Below are positions 44,985-57,576 of a stretch of 64,000 nt of DNA, piece by piece. The stretch covers positions 57,942,880-58,006,879 of the forward strand of contig CM071570.1 of NCBI GenBank assembly GCA_036426205.1, written 5' to 3'. The notes below the pieces were generated by a model. It saw only the letters and a list, made by a program, of their open reading frames with translations, had not been told where the DNA came from and made no database searches. The stretch is from Ascaphus truei. Taxonomy: Eukaryota > Chordata > Amphibia > Anura > Ascaphidae. How positions within the stretch are numbered: position 1 is the stretch's first letter; the number at the start of each line of letters is the position of its first letter. A program made the translations under genes and the position numbers.

Positions 44985-47937
44985 TTTGAACCTAGAAGGG
45001 CCAACGATTTCATTTTATAAATCCATAGGCTCTCCTGTTTTGATAAAGACTTAATTATGTCACCTCCTCTCCTAATGGGGGGTACAATCTGAATACCTTT
45101 GTATTTTAGCTGAGATTAGTCACTATTAGTGTAACGCTTGCGCTCACCACGAACAAGGTGGGACCCCGGTACTGAGGTGGGAAAGTATAGAACTGCGCAC
45201 CCACAGAAGCGGAGGCACATCTGGAGGGTGAATAGTCAAGATCGCCAGTCTGGGTTGGAGAGCGTGGGTTAGTCTTGATACTTGCCAAGGTCGTAGGTAG
45301 GTGCCAGGAGAGTAGTCAGAGTCTGAGGTGCCGTGGTCAAGGGTTGGAGCCAGTAGAGAAGTAGATTGTCCATTTGCCATGGTCAGGGATGGAGAAGGTC
45401 GGAAGGTCAGAGGCAAGCCGGGGTCGATAATCTAGAGCAGGTCCAAAGTCTAGCCGGGTTGGTACACAGGAAGGCAAGTAGCAAGTAGGTTTTTAACACA
45501 GACGGAACAAGCCAGAGACCGAGACGTGGGAACACAAGGCTACCAAAAACTATGCTCAGCCAAAGAGGAAGTGGCAGAGCTGAGCATATATAGAAACAGG
45601 TGTCCAATGAGAGAAGTGGGTAGAGCTGAGGAGCGGCCTCTGCAGAGGCAGGGATAGGCTGTGAGAAGCAGGAAACAGGTGAGGGAGATGTTAGAGTTGA
45701 CGCGCAGCTAGGGAGCGGTGTACGCGCGTCACATGTGTGCGCCACGTGGGGCGGCAGCGCGGCACAAGAGGAGGGGCGGAGCCAAGCTCTGTGGGAACCT
45801 TGAAAGCCCTCCGTGGGCGCGCGCGCTCTGTAAGGTGCGCGGGAGGCTGTACAGCAGGGGGCAAGGAGGAAGCACGCTGTGGGTGACGCACTCTCAGATC
45901 TCTTGCAATGGGATGCTGTGCAGCAGAAGGTAAGGAGGGAACACGCAGCAGGGGACGTGTTTCCCGATTCCTTACAATTAGGATATATTTTAAAATGTCT
46001 TGACGCTATGTTTGTCATAGCCAAGTCTAATGTTCCAAGCGTGCTCAAGAATTCTAATTTTAAGACACCGTTTCGTCAGACCAATGTACTGACATTCTAA
46101 GAGATAGACTACAAAGGTCATTTTGCAAGAAATGCAATCTTTGAAATCAAATTGCTCTTTTGTCACTGTTGAGCTAAAAGTTTTCCTCTCTGTACTCAAC
46201 AGAACACAAGCCTTGTACTTCCCACAACCAAAATTGGCAGATGGCTTTTGTGTCATCCAAGTAGTCCCCTGTACGGGTCTTGATTTGTTTCTATGTCACT
46301 AGGGACCAAAAAGTTAAGATTTTGTGCTTTCCGAAAAATGAATTTTGTTTTTTTGTTCTAAATAAGGACCTAGTGCTGGATCATTGAACAGGATATTGCA
46401 ATATCTCTTTAATATATTATGGATAGCATACTCACAGAATTGAAATTTGTCACAAAGGGGACCCTGATGTTTTTTCATTAATTTCATTAGTCGTAATTGT
46501 ATTCTATCTCCCTGTACTTTTCTGTAATAAAGATTCCCTGTTCATATTATTGACTTTTCTCAAAGCCTCTAGTAGGCAATCAGTATTATAGTCTCTCTGA
46601 ATAAATGTGTTGAACAAAACCTCTGATTGGATTGTAAAGTCCTCTAGTAAACTAAAGTTCCTTTCTAGACCCATTAACTGTCCCATTGGTATATTATTTA
46701 TCCATGATTTTGTATGATTGGTTACTTGATGCAAGCAATAGACTATTGGTGTCTACTTTTTAGAAAAAGGTTTTGATAGTAACCATACTCCCAGGTTTAG
46801 CCTCTAGATGTAAATCCAAATAATCAATAGACATATTATCACTCACTGATGTGAAGACAAGATTAAAATCATTATTTTTCAAAAATGTTTTAAACTCATC
46901 TAGGGAGTCCATATCTCCCCTAGACACATAGAATGTCATCTATAAATGTTCGCCACATTATGATCCTGCTGGCAAACGTTGTTCCCAGGCTCCCATGTAA
47001 ATGTTTGCATAACTAGGGGCAAAGTGCGTCCCCATTGCGGTGCCAGAAATTTGGATGAAGAATTGGGTTAGAAACCGGAAATAATTATGCCCCCAAATAA
47101 ATTCACTATTAAGTGAATGCAAGCTTTTATCAAATCATTTATCAAAAATTCTATCACTGCTTCTATTCCCTTATCATGTGGTATACATGTATATTGAGAT
47201 TGTACATTGAATGTAGCTCATCTATAGTTTTCCTTCATTCAAATTTAGTAAACAAGTTCAAAACCACTGTAGTATCTTTAATGTATGATGGTAATACATA
47301 TTTCTGCAAAAAGAAATTTACATACTGAGACAGGTTAGCTGTAAGTGAACTTACACCGGAAGCAAATTGTCTCCCCGGAGGATCAGATAAAGATTTGTAG
47401 AATTTTGGGAGATGGTAGTATATTGATATTCAGGGATATTTAGTAAATAAAAAGGAATATTCCATTTTTGTAATTATAGTTTTAGCCAATGCATCATCAA
47501 GTAGACATTTTAGTTCTTCAAGGAACTTGGACGTGGGGTCGTCAGTGAGTTTAAAAAAAAAACTGAGTTTCCCAGAATCCTATGTGCCTTTGATTCATAC
47601 TCACTTCTGTTTTGAAGTATGGCGCCCCCTCCCTTGTCTGCATGTCTAATTATAAGGTTTTTATTTTCTTGTAAGGTCTTTAATGTGAGAAGCTCTTCCT
47701 TATTAAGGTTATGTTTCAAATCTTGTGTTTTATGATAACACCGGAGAAACGTGATACATGCATTCCATTTGCATAACCTCTCTCGACATTTCACATTGAC
47801 ACATGGTAAAGACCTGTGCACACTTTCTATAATGGGGATTGACTACATCTCGCCCTCTTTGATGGGGGGGGCGGTGAATTTAGGAGGTTATGTATAAGAG
47901 AGACCTACTGGATGTATGTTCTGGGATCATTGCTTCC
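44985..47937 (-). pseudogene. Penelope-like element ORF, interrupted and decayed
   Basis: Minus-strand blocks in PLE order. Near 47650 is IIRHADKGGGA, the start of the RT (finger region). At 46500-46734 is WINNIPMGQLMGLERNFS, the post-palm linker. At 45990-46256 are KTFSSTV, CISCKMTFVVYLLEC and then YIGLTKRCLKIRILEHA, the GIY-YIG core with YIG and the arginine helix. After a solo LTR comes IRRGGDIIKSLSKQESLWIYKMKSL at about 45000-45110. Many stops and shifts. The 5' side is cut by the retrovirus at 47942. It is paired with the pLTR at 43940-44960 and is probably the same element. Confidence 0.75.
45130..45976. mobile_element. Solo LTR, 847 bp, 5 bp target duplication
   Basis: Starts TGTAACGC, ends CCTTACA, and is flanked by ATTAG on both sides (45125-45129, 45977-45981). 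It interrupts the GIY-YIG domain of the PLE, which continues on both sides. The interior has GC-rich stretches and repeated GGTAGTCAGA-like text typical of amphibian gypsy LTRs. Orientation is not certain. Confidence 0.88.
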
Positions 47938-47941
47938 AGGT

Positions 47942-48578
47942 TGACAAAGTGAGAATATGATGCAAGGAGGGGGGGAGGTCTGACATAACAGCACTGGGAT
48001 CTAAGCAGCCATTTTAAGTCAGCATCCATCTTAGGGGCCTGATATTGTCATTTTGTCTGAATGAACAGGGAATGAAAATGGAAATTTGAAAGAGATTTTG
48101 TTTTGCTTCTAATTTTTAAAGTGATAACAAGCTGTCCAGCTAACCACAAAAACCTTAAAGAGGGGAGAAAAGTGCAAATGTTATGAAAATAAAAGATAGA
48201 TAACAAGCACGTCTCGCATTTCGAGGGAGGTTCCCATGAAATCTTGTATATAGAGTAAAGGTCACCAGCCTGTATAAGGAATATTAGCTGAGTCATTTCA
48301 TTTTTAATATGAATCTCATAGTAATGCTATTAACTCAATGTGTTCATATTCATATTTTGTTTATCTTATATGCTTACGTAGTGACGCACACGCAACCTCG
48401 TATAGGGGGCGTGGGCTTAGTATTTTGGGTATAATAGGGCCTGTATGCCAGTATTTCGTTGGGGGAGTTTTCATTTTTTACCTCCCTTCTATGTGTGCAC
48501 ACGTACACTGCAATAAACTTATTTGTCATTCTGCAATAATCCTCAGATGATGTGTCTTATTTATCCACGCTTTTCACA
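47942..48578 (+). mobile_element. 5' LTR of endogenous retrovirus
   Basis: 637 bp, TGACAAAG...TTTTCACA, preceded by AGGT (47938-47941). It contains a TATA-like GGGTATAATAGG near 48430 and AATAAA near 48515. Immediately downstream, TGGCGCTCCGAATAGG (from 48581) is a plausible primer-binding site. It differs from the 3' LTR at roughly 20 positions plus small indels, about 3% by eye. Confidence 0.9.
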
Positions 48579-50454
48579 GATGGCGCTCCGAATAGGAACC
48601 CAAATATACCGGAAGCTGAGCACCTGAAAAAAACACTCCTCGGTCACTCAAACCTGAGCGCTCATAATAATCAAGGTAAAAGGCACCTTTTGAGGAAAGC
48701 CTGAGTTTAAAAAGTTGTTTTGAGTGATATGTAGAGATATGTGTTTTGGAGGGTGTCTCAATCTGGGTTGATGGGTTACCTAGCAGTTTCAAATAGGTTT
48801 ATATGTCTGTTCCTGTATCCATTTTAAAGTGTTATAATAAGTAAGTTTTATTGGGACTAAGGTGAGAGTCCCGTTAAACGTTTTGGTGATGAAGGTGAGT
48901 GTTTGTATGCTTAAGGGATTGTTTTCAGACCATCCTGGGTTGTGATAAATATTTTTTGTTGTCTGAGCAGGAAGGGTCCCTGATTGTACATTTGCTCTGT
49001 CTTGTCATTAACATACCAAGTGAGTCTATTTATGGATATCTGTTTAGAAGGTCTTATCTGTATCCATGTTATAACATTTATCAGGACTGGTTTGGACCCG
49101 CTGAAGTAATTCAAGTGTTTTCTTGGGTATGGTTATGGTGAAAAAATATGATTGGGGAACAATCTCGTGACTGGTCCTTATTTGCATATTTACACTATTC
49201 AGAACAATAACATGCCAAAAGAGTTGTACGCAATCAGCTTGCGCTGATTATTGTATCAGGAATATGGTACAGCTCAAATAAATGTGATTACTGTAGCAGG
49301 CGAATAATGGGAAACCAAAGTTCTCAAAATTTGCCGTTAGTGGTTGTGTGTCTGCAGACAAAAATAATAAAGAATGGATACAGAGAACAAGAAGAGACAA
49401 TATAAATATGTTTTGTTGGCCAATGAAAATATACATGCAAGTCCAATGAAAATATACATGCAAGTTCAAGTGAAAAAACACATGCAAGTCCCAGTGAAAA
49501 ACACGCCACCCCAATGAAAAAAGTTTGTTTGCAATAAATTACTATGGAAAGAAGCGTGAATCTATGGGCAGCCGCACCGGTTTTCTTATTCGTAAGAATG
49601 CGAACGCAAGGGCTCATAGTGGAACCTTCTATCTTTCAGTAATCCCTGTGTGTCTGTGGCAGTATAAATCTTTGGATTTTATGAGGTTTTTGTGGCTAAA
49701 GTCAAGCATGGCGTGACCGGCTGGCGGAAGCGGCAGAAAATCAGGTGTGCACGTATCAGCTTTTCCTTCCATTTCCCCACAAGCAATAAGTGGTTATAAA
49801 TCATTTCCTGATATAAACTCAAGTTTCGGTGCCGGCAAGTAAAATTGTTGCGCCCTTAATGGAGAGTTGCCAGGTGGATTTGATACCCTAATGAATTTTT
49901 CCTGAATGATTACCTGTGTGAAAGATAAACCATGCTAAGTATCACCTGTGTACACAAATCACCATCCAAGAACTTGCAAGTACTTACAAAAACATGAATA
50001 TTATTTGCTCACAATTAAGTCAAATGTCTGCAAGAAAGAGAATCAGAATCGCAGCAGCACAGATCGTGCCCCCACCTTTTTCTCCAGCTAGAGGAATGTA
50101 AAGGAGATAAAAAAGTTAACTCAAAAGCTCCGGAGTATCAGAGTAGGTTTTAATTCAGGTTATTTATGAGAATAAAGAAAGAGAAGGGAACTTTTATTAA
50201 TATAGTTGTAGGGTGAAATTGTTTGGTAAATAGGGGAGAAATGTTTTTCTGTTATTTATTCGTTATTTTTGTGATGTTGTTTGGCTGTGTATGAGAGAAG
50301 TTCTTGTGTGTTCTGTATTGTGTGTAACCAGTAAAAACATATTTCAATTTTATTTCTATAGGATTAGGATATATTTGGGAATATTTTGTGTTTAAATATG
50401 CGGGTAAAAGCTCACAAGCATTGTTTGAATTATATATTGTATTGTATGTTTTTA

Positions 50455-51890
50455 AGTGTGTAACGCCATTAATATGCATAGTGCTTCACAGGAGTGGTGT
50501 ACGTCGTAATCATATAGGTAGCAAATGGTAAAGGTAATAGGTCATGAAATAAGTGATCCAGACATAAAAGTAACATTAAGGAAGAGAAGTCCCTGCACTG
50601 AGGAGCTTACAATCTAATTGGTAGGTAGGGAAAGTGTACAGAGACAGTAGGATTTGATTAGAAGCCAGGAGAGGAATTTCAGGAGGGGAAACGCAGAATC
50701 AGAGTTTAAAGAGTAGAGTGATTCTGGCAGCAGCGTTTAGGATAGATTGTAGGGAAGACAGGTGAGAGGCAGGAAGGCGGGATAGCAGGGGATTACAGTA
50801 ATCAAGATGGGAGAGAATGAGGGCCGGAATCAGAGTTTTAATAGTTGAGCAACAGAGGAACAAGTGTATCTTTGTGATATTGTAGAGGAAAAAGCGACAG
50901 GCTATAGTAGTGTTTTGAATGAGAGAGGAGAATATGAGAGAGGAGCAGGGAGTGATTCCTAAACAGCATGCTTGGGCAACTGGATGGAAGATTCAAGAGT
51001 AATGTGGAAGGAGATAATAGGGTCAGGTTTGGGAGGAAGTATGAGGAACTGTTTTTGCCATATTAAGTTTAAGGCAAAGGAAGGCCGTCTAGGATGAGAT
51101 AACAGAAGGACATTCAGAAACGGTTTTTTGTACAGCAAGTGTAAGGTCAGGGGTTGAAAAGTAAATGTGGGTGTCGTCAGCATAGAGGTGATATTTAAAC
51201 CCAAGAGATGTTATTAGGTCACCTAAAAAGAGTGTGTACAGAGAAAAGAGAAGAGTGTGGTCCACAGAGGCAACTGCTTCAGAGAGGAGATATGAGCAGA
51301 GTGTAATGACCTCTGTTTTTGGCACAATTATTTTAGTGAGAGGAGGGAGCAGTGCAGAAGTCAGATTCTAGAGGGTTAAGGAGAGAATGGGTGTTGAGAA
51401 AATGGAGCAAGCAAGAGAATACAAGACAGTTCAGTAGTTAGAAAGACAGGTAGGGTCAAGCTTGCTATTTTTGAATAAATGGTATAACTATTAAATGTTT
51501 GAAGGAGAATGGAAATGTATCAGAGTAGAGGGAGAAAAGGAGATCAACAGTGATGGTGACACTCTCTTCTGATACAGTGGAAAAAGAGTCAAGGAAAGCA
51601 GGAAGCGGTGTAGGATAGGAGGAAAAAGAGGGAATGTTCTGATGTATGGATTTCACTTTTCCTTAAAATAGTCAGCAAAGTCCTGAGATGAGATGAAGGA
51701 AGAGTTAGTGTGGGTTAGACTTGTGAGTGTTGATTAATGAGAGAAGTAGGTTTGTTTAGCTAGAGAAAGGGCAGATGTGAAACAGGATAGCATACATTTG
51801 TAGTGAAGGAAGTCTGTGAAAGTATGAGAGTTCAAACAGAAGGCATTAAAAAGAACTGAGTGGAGGGAAATAGCATGAGTGTATGGGAGA
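50455..51890 (-). mobile_element. L2-clade LINE inserted in the retrovirus
   Basis: The minus strand matches the 3' 1.4 kb of the L2 ORF and its 3' UTR. Blocks [19 protein letters not shown] (YADD box), [12 protein letters not shown] and [16 protein letters not shown] decay are visible. The 3' end GCACTATGCAT/ATGGCGTTAC is at 50455. Frameshifts and internal deletions. Confidence 0.85.
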
Positions 51891-52689
51891 TATAACCTCA
51901 GATATATATAAAAGTCCCGTTATTTAATTCTTGAGAGGCCATAAAAAATGTAGTTCTTAGGGCTTTGGATAAAGCTCCATTTATTTAAACTTTAAGCAAA
52001 AGTTCCAATCCAATAATTATTATTTTTTATGAAAAAGCCGTGGTGTGCCGTTATCTTCTCTGTTCAGGGTCAATTGGCGAAACGCCCAGAAACAAGATGG
52101 CTACTTAGTTTTAATTTGAGGAACATTAATAGGGAATACCTCTGTCTATATGCGGATGCTAAGACAGGAGTAAAGACATTGATACAAGAATTTATTCCTA
52201 GGTATAAATTATCTCCCTATGAGACACTTATGGGATGACTTATGACTATCAGCAGTCCAAAGGAACAAATTAAGGACCATGTTATTGGTAATAAAATAAT
52301 AAGTATTGTATGCAACTAATACATTTTTGGAGGCTCTCTAGGCAAAGTTGAAAGTGCACCAACTCGAGATGGGGTTAATAGTCAAATATGTCCTACGCAA
52401 GCATGCTCTTCATCCCAGATGAAAAGGCCTATACTAACCACCAATACAGCAATTAAAGTGGGAGAGTTCTTTCCCTGGACCCAAAGCACGTAAAGCTCAT
52501 TCCAGCTCCACCAAAGACCAAAGTCACCTAAAGCACAGCCGCATCAAGTTAACGTCTTGCCGAGTCAAAACTCTAACCGTTAACCCCCGAGGAAAATAAG
52601 ACACCAGGCTAAGGCCCAGTTTTATCAGAACATTTCATTTGTTCAAAGACTCAATATTTTTATTTTTAGAGTGCGTTTAAGTTAGAAAT

Positions 52690-52920
52690 TTAAGATGTAT
52701 GTACAATTGGGCCTTGATGGTAGGATTGGTGTCCTGGAAGCGTGGCGTATGAAAGCTCTTGTATGTGTTTTGGCAGTACTCATCACTCTCTATGTATGTG
52801 TCATGTGCAGCAAAACTTTGATCCAGAAGTGTGTTGCACCTCCACCGAAAGGAGGGGGTCACCCAGGGGCATGTGTCAGCCACAATGAAAGGATCACAAG
52901 TCAGCCATTTTGACCATCGC
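52690..52920 (+). pseudogene. Retroviral envelope membrane-anchor-like fragment (first copy)
   Basis: A short frame with a hydrophobic membrane-spanning segment followed by cysteines and a short basic/proline-rich tail. It is similar to the second copy at 53566-53814 about 850 bp downstream. This looks like a partial duplication of the envelope 3' end. Non-functional fragment. Confidence 0.5.
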
Positions 52921-53369
52921 AGACATTGTCTGTTTTGATATTCTGAGTGAATGATGTATATAGTGCATGCAGGGGTGAGGATCACGCATTCGCTACCACA
53001 GATACCAACCCCCTTCAATTCTCAGTAATAGAATGTTGTGATGATTCTGAAAATATATGACGATAGAGATAGATGCCATTTCCTTTATCTAGCAATTGCA
53101 TACCCAAAGAAAGGTTGCTTGCATAAAATAAGGTTTTTAGTATTTTGTGTATAATTTCTGTATTTTCCCATTTTTTAAGCCAGCCTCTTTAAAGGGTGTA
53201 TTACACAATCTAGGAACAAGAATCAATTTCTGGGTCAAGTGTCTCCACCAACCAATGAAACCTGTGTAAAAATGTATGTTCAGTTAGATAACAATTTACA
53301 GGAAGGATGTGGCCTTCATTTTGCAGTTTTTAATTTCATCATTAAACCAATAACAGGTTCAGATTAGGC

Positions 53370-53815
53370 TTATGGCTTTACAAAACAGAATTGCTTTAGA
53401 CTATGTTTTAGCTTCAAAAGGAGGGGTATGTGCTTTGATTAAAGAACAATGTTGTGTTTTCATTCAAGATCAGTGTAGCAATGTACAGCATTAACTAGAT
53501 GAAATACAAGAGATTCAAAAAAGGCTTACAAAGGGAAGTGACAGAATATCACCCCTTGGGGTTAGGTGAATGGCTTAGATAACATGGAGCAAAAACTTAT
53601 GAATGCTTTGGTGTGTGTGGGGGTGTTACTTGTTGTCATATATGTGTGTGTCACGTGTTGCAGAGGTATGATCCACAAATGTGCTACCCCCTCCTCCAAT
53701 CTGGTGCCACTCTTTGCAGATGCCAGAAACAGCAGTCCCTTGAAGAAAGAAGATGCCGATCACAGTTATTCAACTCCAAAAGACATGTTGGGACCACAGC
53801 GCCCTAGACTATGAC
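53370..53815 (+). pseudogene. Retroviral envelope transmembrane subunit remnant
   Basis: The frame from 53372 carries the conserved central region of a gamma-type transmembrane subunit, including a CX6CC motif (Cys codons at 53429, 53450, 53453), and meets a stop soon after. The membrane-spanning segment and cytoplasmic tail follow in a different frame (53566-53814). The surface subunit and fusion peptide region were not recognised. The frameshift, stop and missing 5' part make it inactive. The CX6CC pattern points to a gamma- or gamma/epsilon-like envelope lineage. Confidence 0.7.
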
Positions 53816-53974
53816 AGTGAAGGGCATGCACCCTTGTCCTCTGAGTTATACCAATGAGCAGTATCAGTTGATGGAGCACCCCAGTATACAATACGAGTCT
53901 GTCTATGTGTCCCTGGACTAACATCATAACCTTAATTCTCAAAAGCGATGTTTTAAGAATAAAAAAGGAGGGAG

Positions 53975-54615
53975 TGACAAAGTGAGAATATGATGCAAGG
54001 AGGGGGGGAGGTCTGACATAACAGCACTGGGATCTAAGCAGCCATTTTAAGTCAGCATCCATCTTTGGGGCCTAATATTGTCATTTTGTCTAAATGAACA
54101 GGGAATGAGAATGGAAGTTTGAAAGAGATTTTGTTTTGCTTCTAATTTTTAAAGTGATAACAAGCTGTCCAGCTAACCACAAAAACCTTGAAGAGGGGAG
54201 AAAAGTGCGAATGTTATGAAAATAAAAGATAGATAACAAGCACGTCTCGCATTCCGAGGGAGGTTCCCATGAAATCTTGTATATAGAGTAAAGGTCACCA
54301 GCCTGTATAAGGAATATTAGCTGAGTCATTTAATTTTTAATATGATTCTCATAGTAATGCTATTAACTCAATGTGTTTATATTCATATTTTGCTTATATT
54401 ATATGCTTACGTAGTGCCGCACCCGCAACCTCGTATAGGGGGTGTGGGCTTAGTATTTTGGGTATAAATAAATAGAGCCTGTATGCCAGTATTTCGTTGG
54501 GGGAGTTTACATTTTGAACCTCCCTTCTATGTGTGCACACGTACACTGCAATAAACTTATTTGTCATTCTGCAATAATCCTCAGATGATGTGTCTTATTA
54601 TCCACGCTTTTCACA
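53975..54615 (+). mobile_element. 3' LTR of endogenous retrovirus
   Basis: 641 bp, collinear with the 5' LTR at 47942-48578, preceded by a polypurine tract and followed by AGGT (54616-54619), matching the AGGT before the 5' LTR. A 4 bp target duplication fits gammaretrovirus-type integration. Confidence 0.92.
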
Positions 54616-55146
54616 AGGTGGACTCAATGACAGCATTAGTAGTTTAGTGGTACAACCCTGTCTTACAGTAAAGATTGTTTCCAGAGGTCTGACCAAGTCT
54701 GACTATGTCCTATCACTAATTGGTGATAGTAAAATGTACACATCAACTAGACAAGTATATACACTGTTCTAATTCGTGGCTTGGATAACATGAGGCAACC
54801 CAAATCTGTGAGTAGGAACTTTGTAGTTTGATCCTCTCACCACTAAACAGATGCTATAGAACTGTTTAGTTGGGTTATACAGCAGATGGCACTTCTGTGA
54901 AATCACAAAGTAGCCAGTATAGTGTATAGCTCCCAGGATGTATGATACTTAGAGCTAGTAGAACTTTGACAATATACAGAAAGATATTATTGTTGCAAAC
55001 ACGTAATGTATAATATACTAGTGAAGTATATACCCAGGTCAGAGCCATTGCTGTCAATGGTTGCAGTCTACGAAGTGCTCCAACCAAACCGAAGTGCACC
55101 CACTCCTCTCCGATGAGCCAACGTCACCAGGTAGTGATGTCTGACG

Positions 55147-55195
55147 TACCCGACGTACGTTTCACCTGACTGATTCATTGGGGGAGAGTTCTAGG
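55147..55195 (-). ncRNA. Degenerate hammerhead-like motif
   Basis: Minus strand: CCCC, core CAATGAA, a short TCAG..., then GTGAAACGTACGTCGGG. GAAAC is intact but the remaining core and helices are only partly supported. Confidence 0.35.
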
Positions 55196-56515
55196 TGATA
55201 TTATGTTACGTTATATTCACAGTGGTTCCCATGGTTACTGAATAGCTCTCACTTATCATTGGTCGATCTGTATGTCAATCACAATGTGTATTTGTGCACA
55301 CCCATAACTGTACTCTCCTATCGCAGTCGGGGGGCGTGTGTGGTTAATCGACCAATTGGGTGTCTAGGACGGCAATCCCAGTTTCTCATTGGTTAAGGTA
55401 GATGTAATTCAGACTGAAGGTAAGTATGGGGACACTATGTTAATTTATTTTTCCTGCGGCATATTGTTAGGTTAATGATATTATCCCAAAACAAAGACTT
55501 CGTGCCTAAACCTCAAAGAAGGATAATTAAACTGCGGCATAAACAAACAGATGAATACTCCAGACAGTTTCTCAAACATGGGTCTAGTCCGACAATGCTT
55601 TTGTTAGTAGTTCCCACATTGCTATGGTGATTCTTTAATGCTGCTGTTCATGTTGTGATCAACTGGTGAATGCTATGTTATGAGATATGTTCAAGATACA
55701 AGTGTGAAAGTGATATAATAGGTGCAAACAACTCACAGGTGATCACTGCAAACATAGTGAAGTGTTAAAGCAGCTCTGTGAACTTCTCTACAGTGTGTAT
55801 TTAAATGATAAAATATCTAGATACTGAAAAAGTGAAAATAAGTGACAATAGTGAAATACATAAAATAAGGTTGTAACTCCCTGCTCAGACCCTCTGGTGG
55901 GGCTCGTCTTCACTAGTTCCAGTACATTGAGATTATTTCACAAAGTCCAGGGGAGCATGTAGGGAGAAAAAACAACAAACACAGACAATCTAAGTGTAGG
56001 AGTAGTGTAATGATAGACCAATCTCAGCTGTAATCTTGGCTCTATAGATGTCTTACTCACAAGGTAAACGATATTCATAAGCAGTAATGGCTAAAGTTGT
56101 GGCACCAATTCCAGGGTAGATGAAACGTGGTATGATGTCCTCCACGGCACTCAGAGGAAATGGCGCCAATATTAGGAGAAAGAGCACAGAGAAAGAGCTA
56201 CATAGCACAGATCAATTAAGTTTGAAAGATTTATAATAAAATATACAATGCGCACTTACAATAAAAATAATTAAAACCGGCACATAGCATTATCCAGTGC
56301 GTAGAGGAAAGCTGCACAGCATAATCTCACTGCCCCATCTCCGTTCAACATCTGTTGTGCCCGGGTTAGCTCCCTGCCGCCGATTTAAGATCAGCCTTGG
56401 CTGTCTGCTGTTCCTGCTTGGTTGTGTTCCCTGGTGTCTGACGTCAGTTCCGGTCCGGCTTCTGTGGTGCTCCTGCTGTTTGCGGCACCTCTCCTCAGTG
56501 CTTAGGAAAAAGGAA

Positions 56516-56572
56516 TACTCCAACTCAACGCGTTTCGCCACAGAATAGCAACGGCTTCGTCTGGAGTGTGAA
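56516..56572 (-). ncRNA. Hammerhead-like motif
   Basis: Minus strand: ACACTC, C, core AGACGA-type (CAGACGA, two changes), stem II GCC...GGC with a 13 nt apical part, intact GAAAC (56532-56536), GC, GTT, then GAGTTGGAGT, which pairs with the CTC of stem I. Stem III and the cleavage triplet region (GTT) are intact. Closest relative of the motif at 5230. Confidence 0.55.
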
Positions 56573-56672
56573 GTGTCTAACTAGCCACAGACTTTAAATA
56601 GATAGTGACAGGTGACAAGTTGACAGCCATTGCCTACTGCCATACAGGTGAGCCCCGTTACACCCTGACATA

Positions 56673-57226
56673 GGCCTGCAGCCTTTTCTCTTAAGCAGAA
56701 ATGCTTTTAAGTAGAAATCTTTAAAGTAGTATGGAAGTTTAAAAAAGGAAGTTGGGTCCATTGATCTGCTTCTCATCTCATCTCTTGTATTGTCTTTTCT
56801 CAGGTAAAAACATCTCAAATTGTCTGTCTGTCCTGCAATCATCCTACCCTGCTGTCTATTTAGTTCAATTTAGGTAAAAACATCTCAAATTGTCTGTCTG
56901 TCCTGCAATCATCCTACCCTGCTGTCTATTTAGTTCAATTTAGGTAAACACATCTCAAATTGTCTGTCTGTAAATCATCCCCCTATTGTCTTAATTTAAT
57001 TTATCTTTCACACTTGTGCAAGACAACACCCACCTTTGAAAAACCATTTGCTTTAACTACCCTCACATGTGCTAATTAAGTTTGTTGAACCAACCAGATG
57101 ACTTTCTAAATGTATATAAGTAAACTCAGAACAGCCATTGCTGCCTGCAGCCTTTGCTCTTAAGCAGAAATGCTTTTAAGTAGAAATCTTTAAAGTAGTA
57201 TGGATGTTTAAAAAAGGAAGTTCAAA
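56673..57226 (+). repeat. L2 5' UTR repeats
   Basis: An 80 bp segment (56673-56752) recurs at 57143-57222. Between them a 70 bp unit starting AGGTAAAAACATCTC is repeated in tandem at 56802, 56872 and 56942 (the last partial). Repeated 5' UTR monomers are a known way for LINEs to carry promoter activity; that role here is inference. Confidence 0.85.
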
Positions 57227-57576
57227 AAGAAGTGGAAAAAGTGGACACATTCTACTGCTTCTGATTCCTGCATTTGATCTACGCTGGAAAGGAGGATATC
57301 ATCCAAGACTGCACATCTCAACACATTACTATTGCTGTGATGCCGCCTTTACTTTTTATATTTGCTGTAACCTCACTTATTTTCAAATTATGCACTTCCT
57401 TCCACCAGCCTCATCATGTCTCTAACTCTATTCATATTTCGCCATCTCTCCTTACTTAACCACTTCTCAGTTCACATGAACTCCTCTCTTACCTGCGCCC
57501 TCTGTCACCACACAGCTATACCTCCTGCACTAAAACACACCCCTACAAATCATCCTCACACATTCTCTTTCTGTCC

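Larger units (their letters stand above)
48579..53974 (+). pseudogene. Endogenous retrovirus internal region, heavily deleted
   Basis: 5.4 kb between the paired LTRs. No gag or RT blocks could be recognised. An L2 LINE has inserted on the minus strand at 50455-51890. At about 52180-52240 a short frame resembles the end of an integrase domain. The remaining recognisable part is envelope-like sequence at 52690-53815. A polypurine tract (AAAAAAGGAGGGAG) precedes the 3' LTR. The provirus cannot encode functional products. Confidence 0.7.
54620..56620 (-). mobile_element. PLE-derived non-coding sequence, two pLTR-like parts
   Basis: 54620-55200 carries a degenerate hammerhead-like motif on the minus strand and may be the 5' side of the PLE cut by the retrovirus. 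55900-56620 matches the PLE end at 4475-5290, with a better hammerhead-like motif at 56516-56572. No coding sequence recognised between them. Confidence 0.5.

Noticed and set aside
45407..46048. 213-codon minus-strand open frame
   Set aside because: It lies almost entirely inside a solo LTR with GC-rich, repeat-like composition and runs past the LTR border. No domain is recognisable.
48868..48896. AAACGTTTTGGTGATGAAGG as another hammerhead-like motif
   Set aside because: It lies in the retroviral interior, the core strands are in the wrong order and no helices form.
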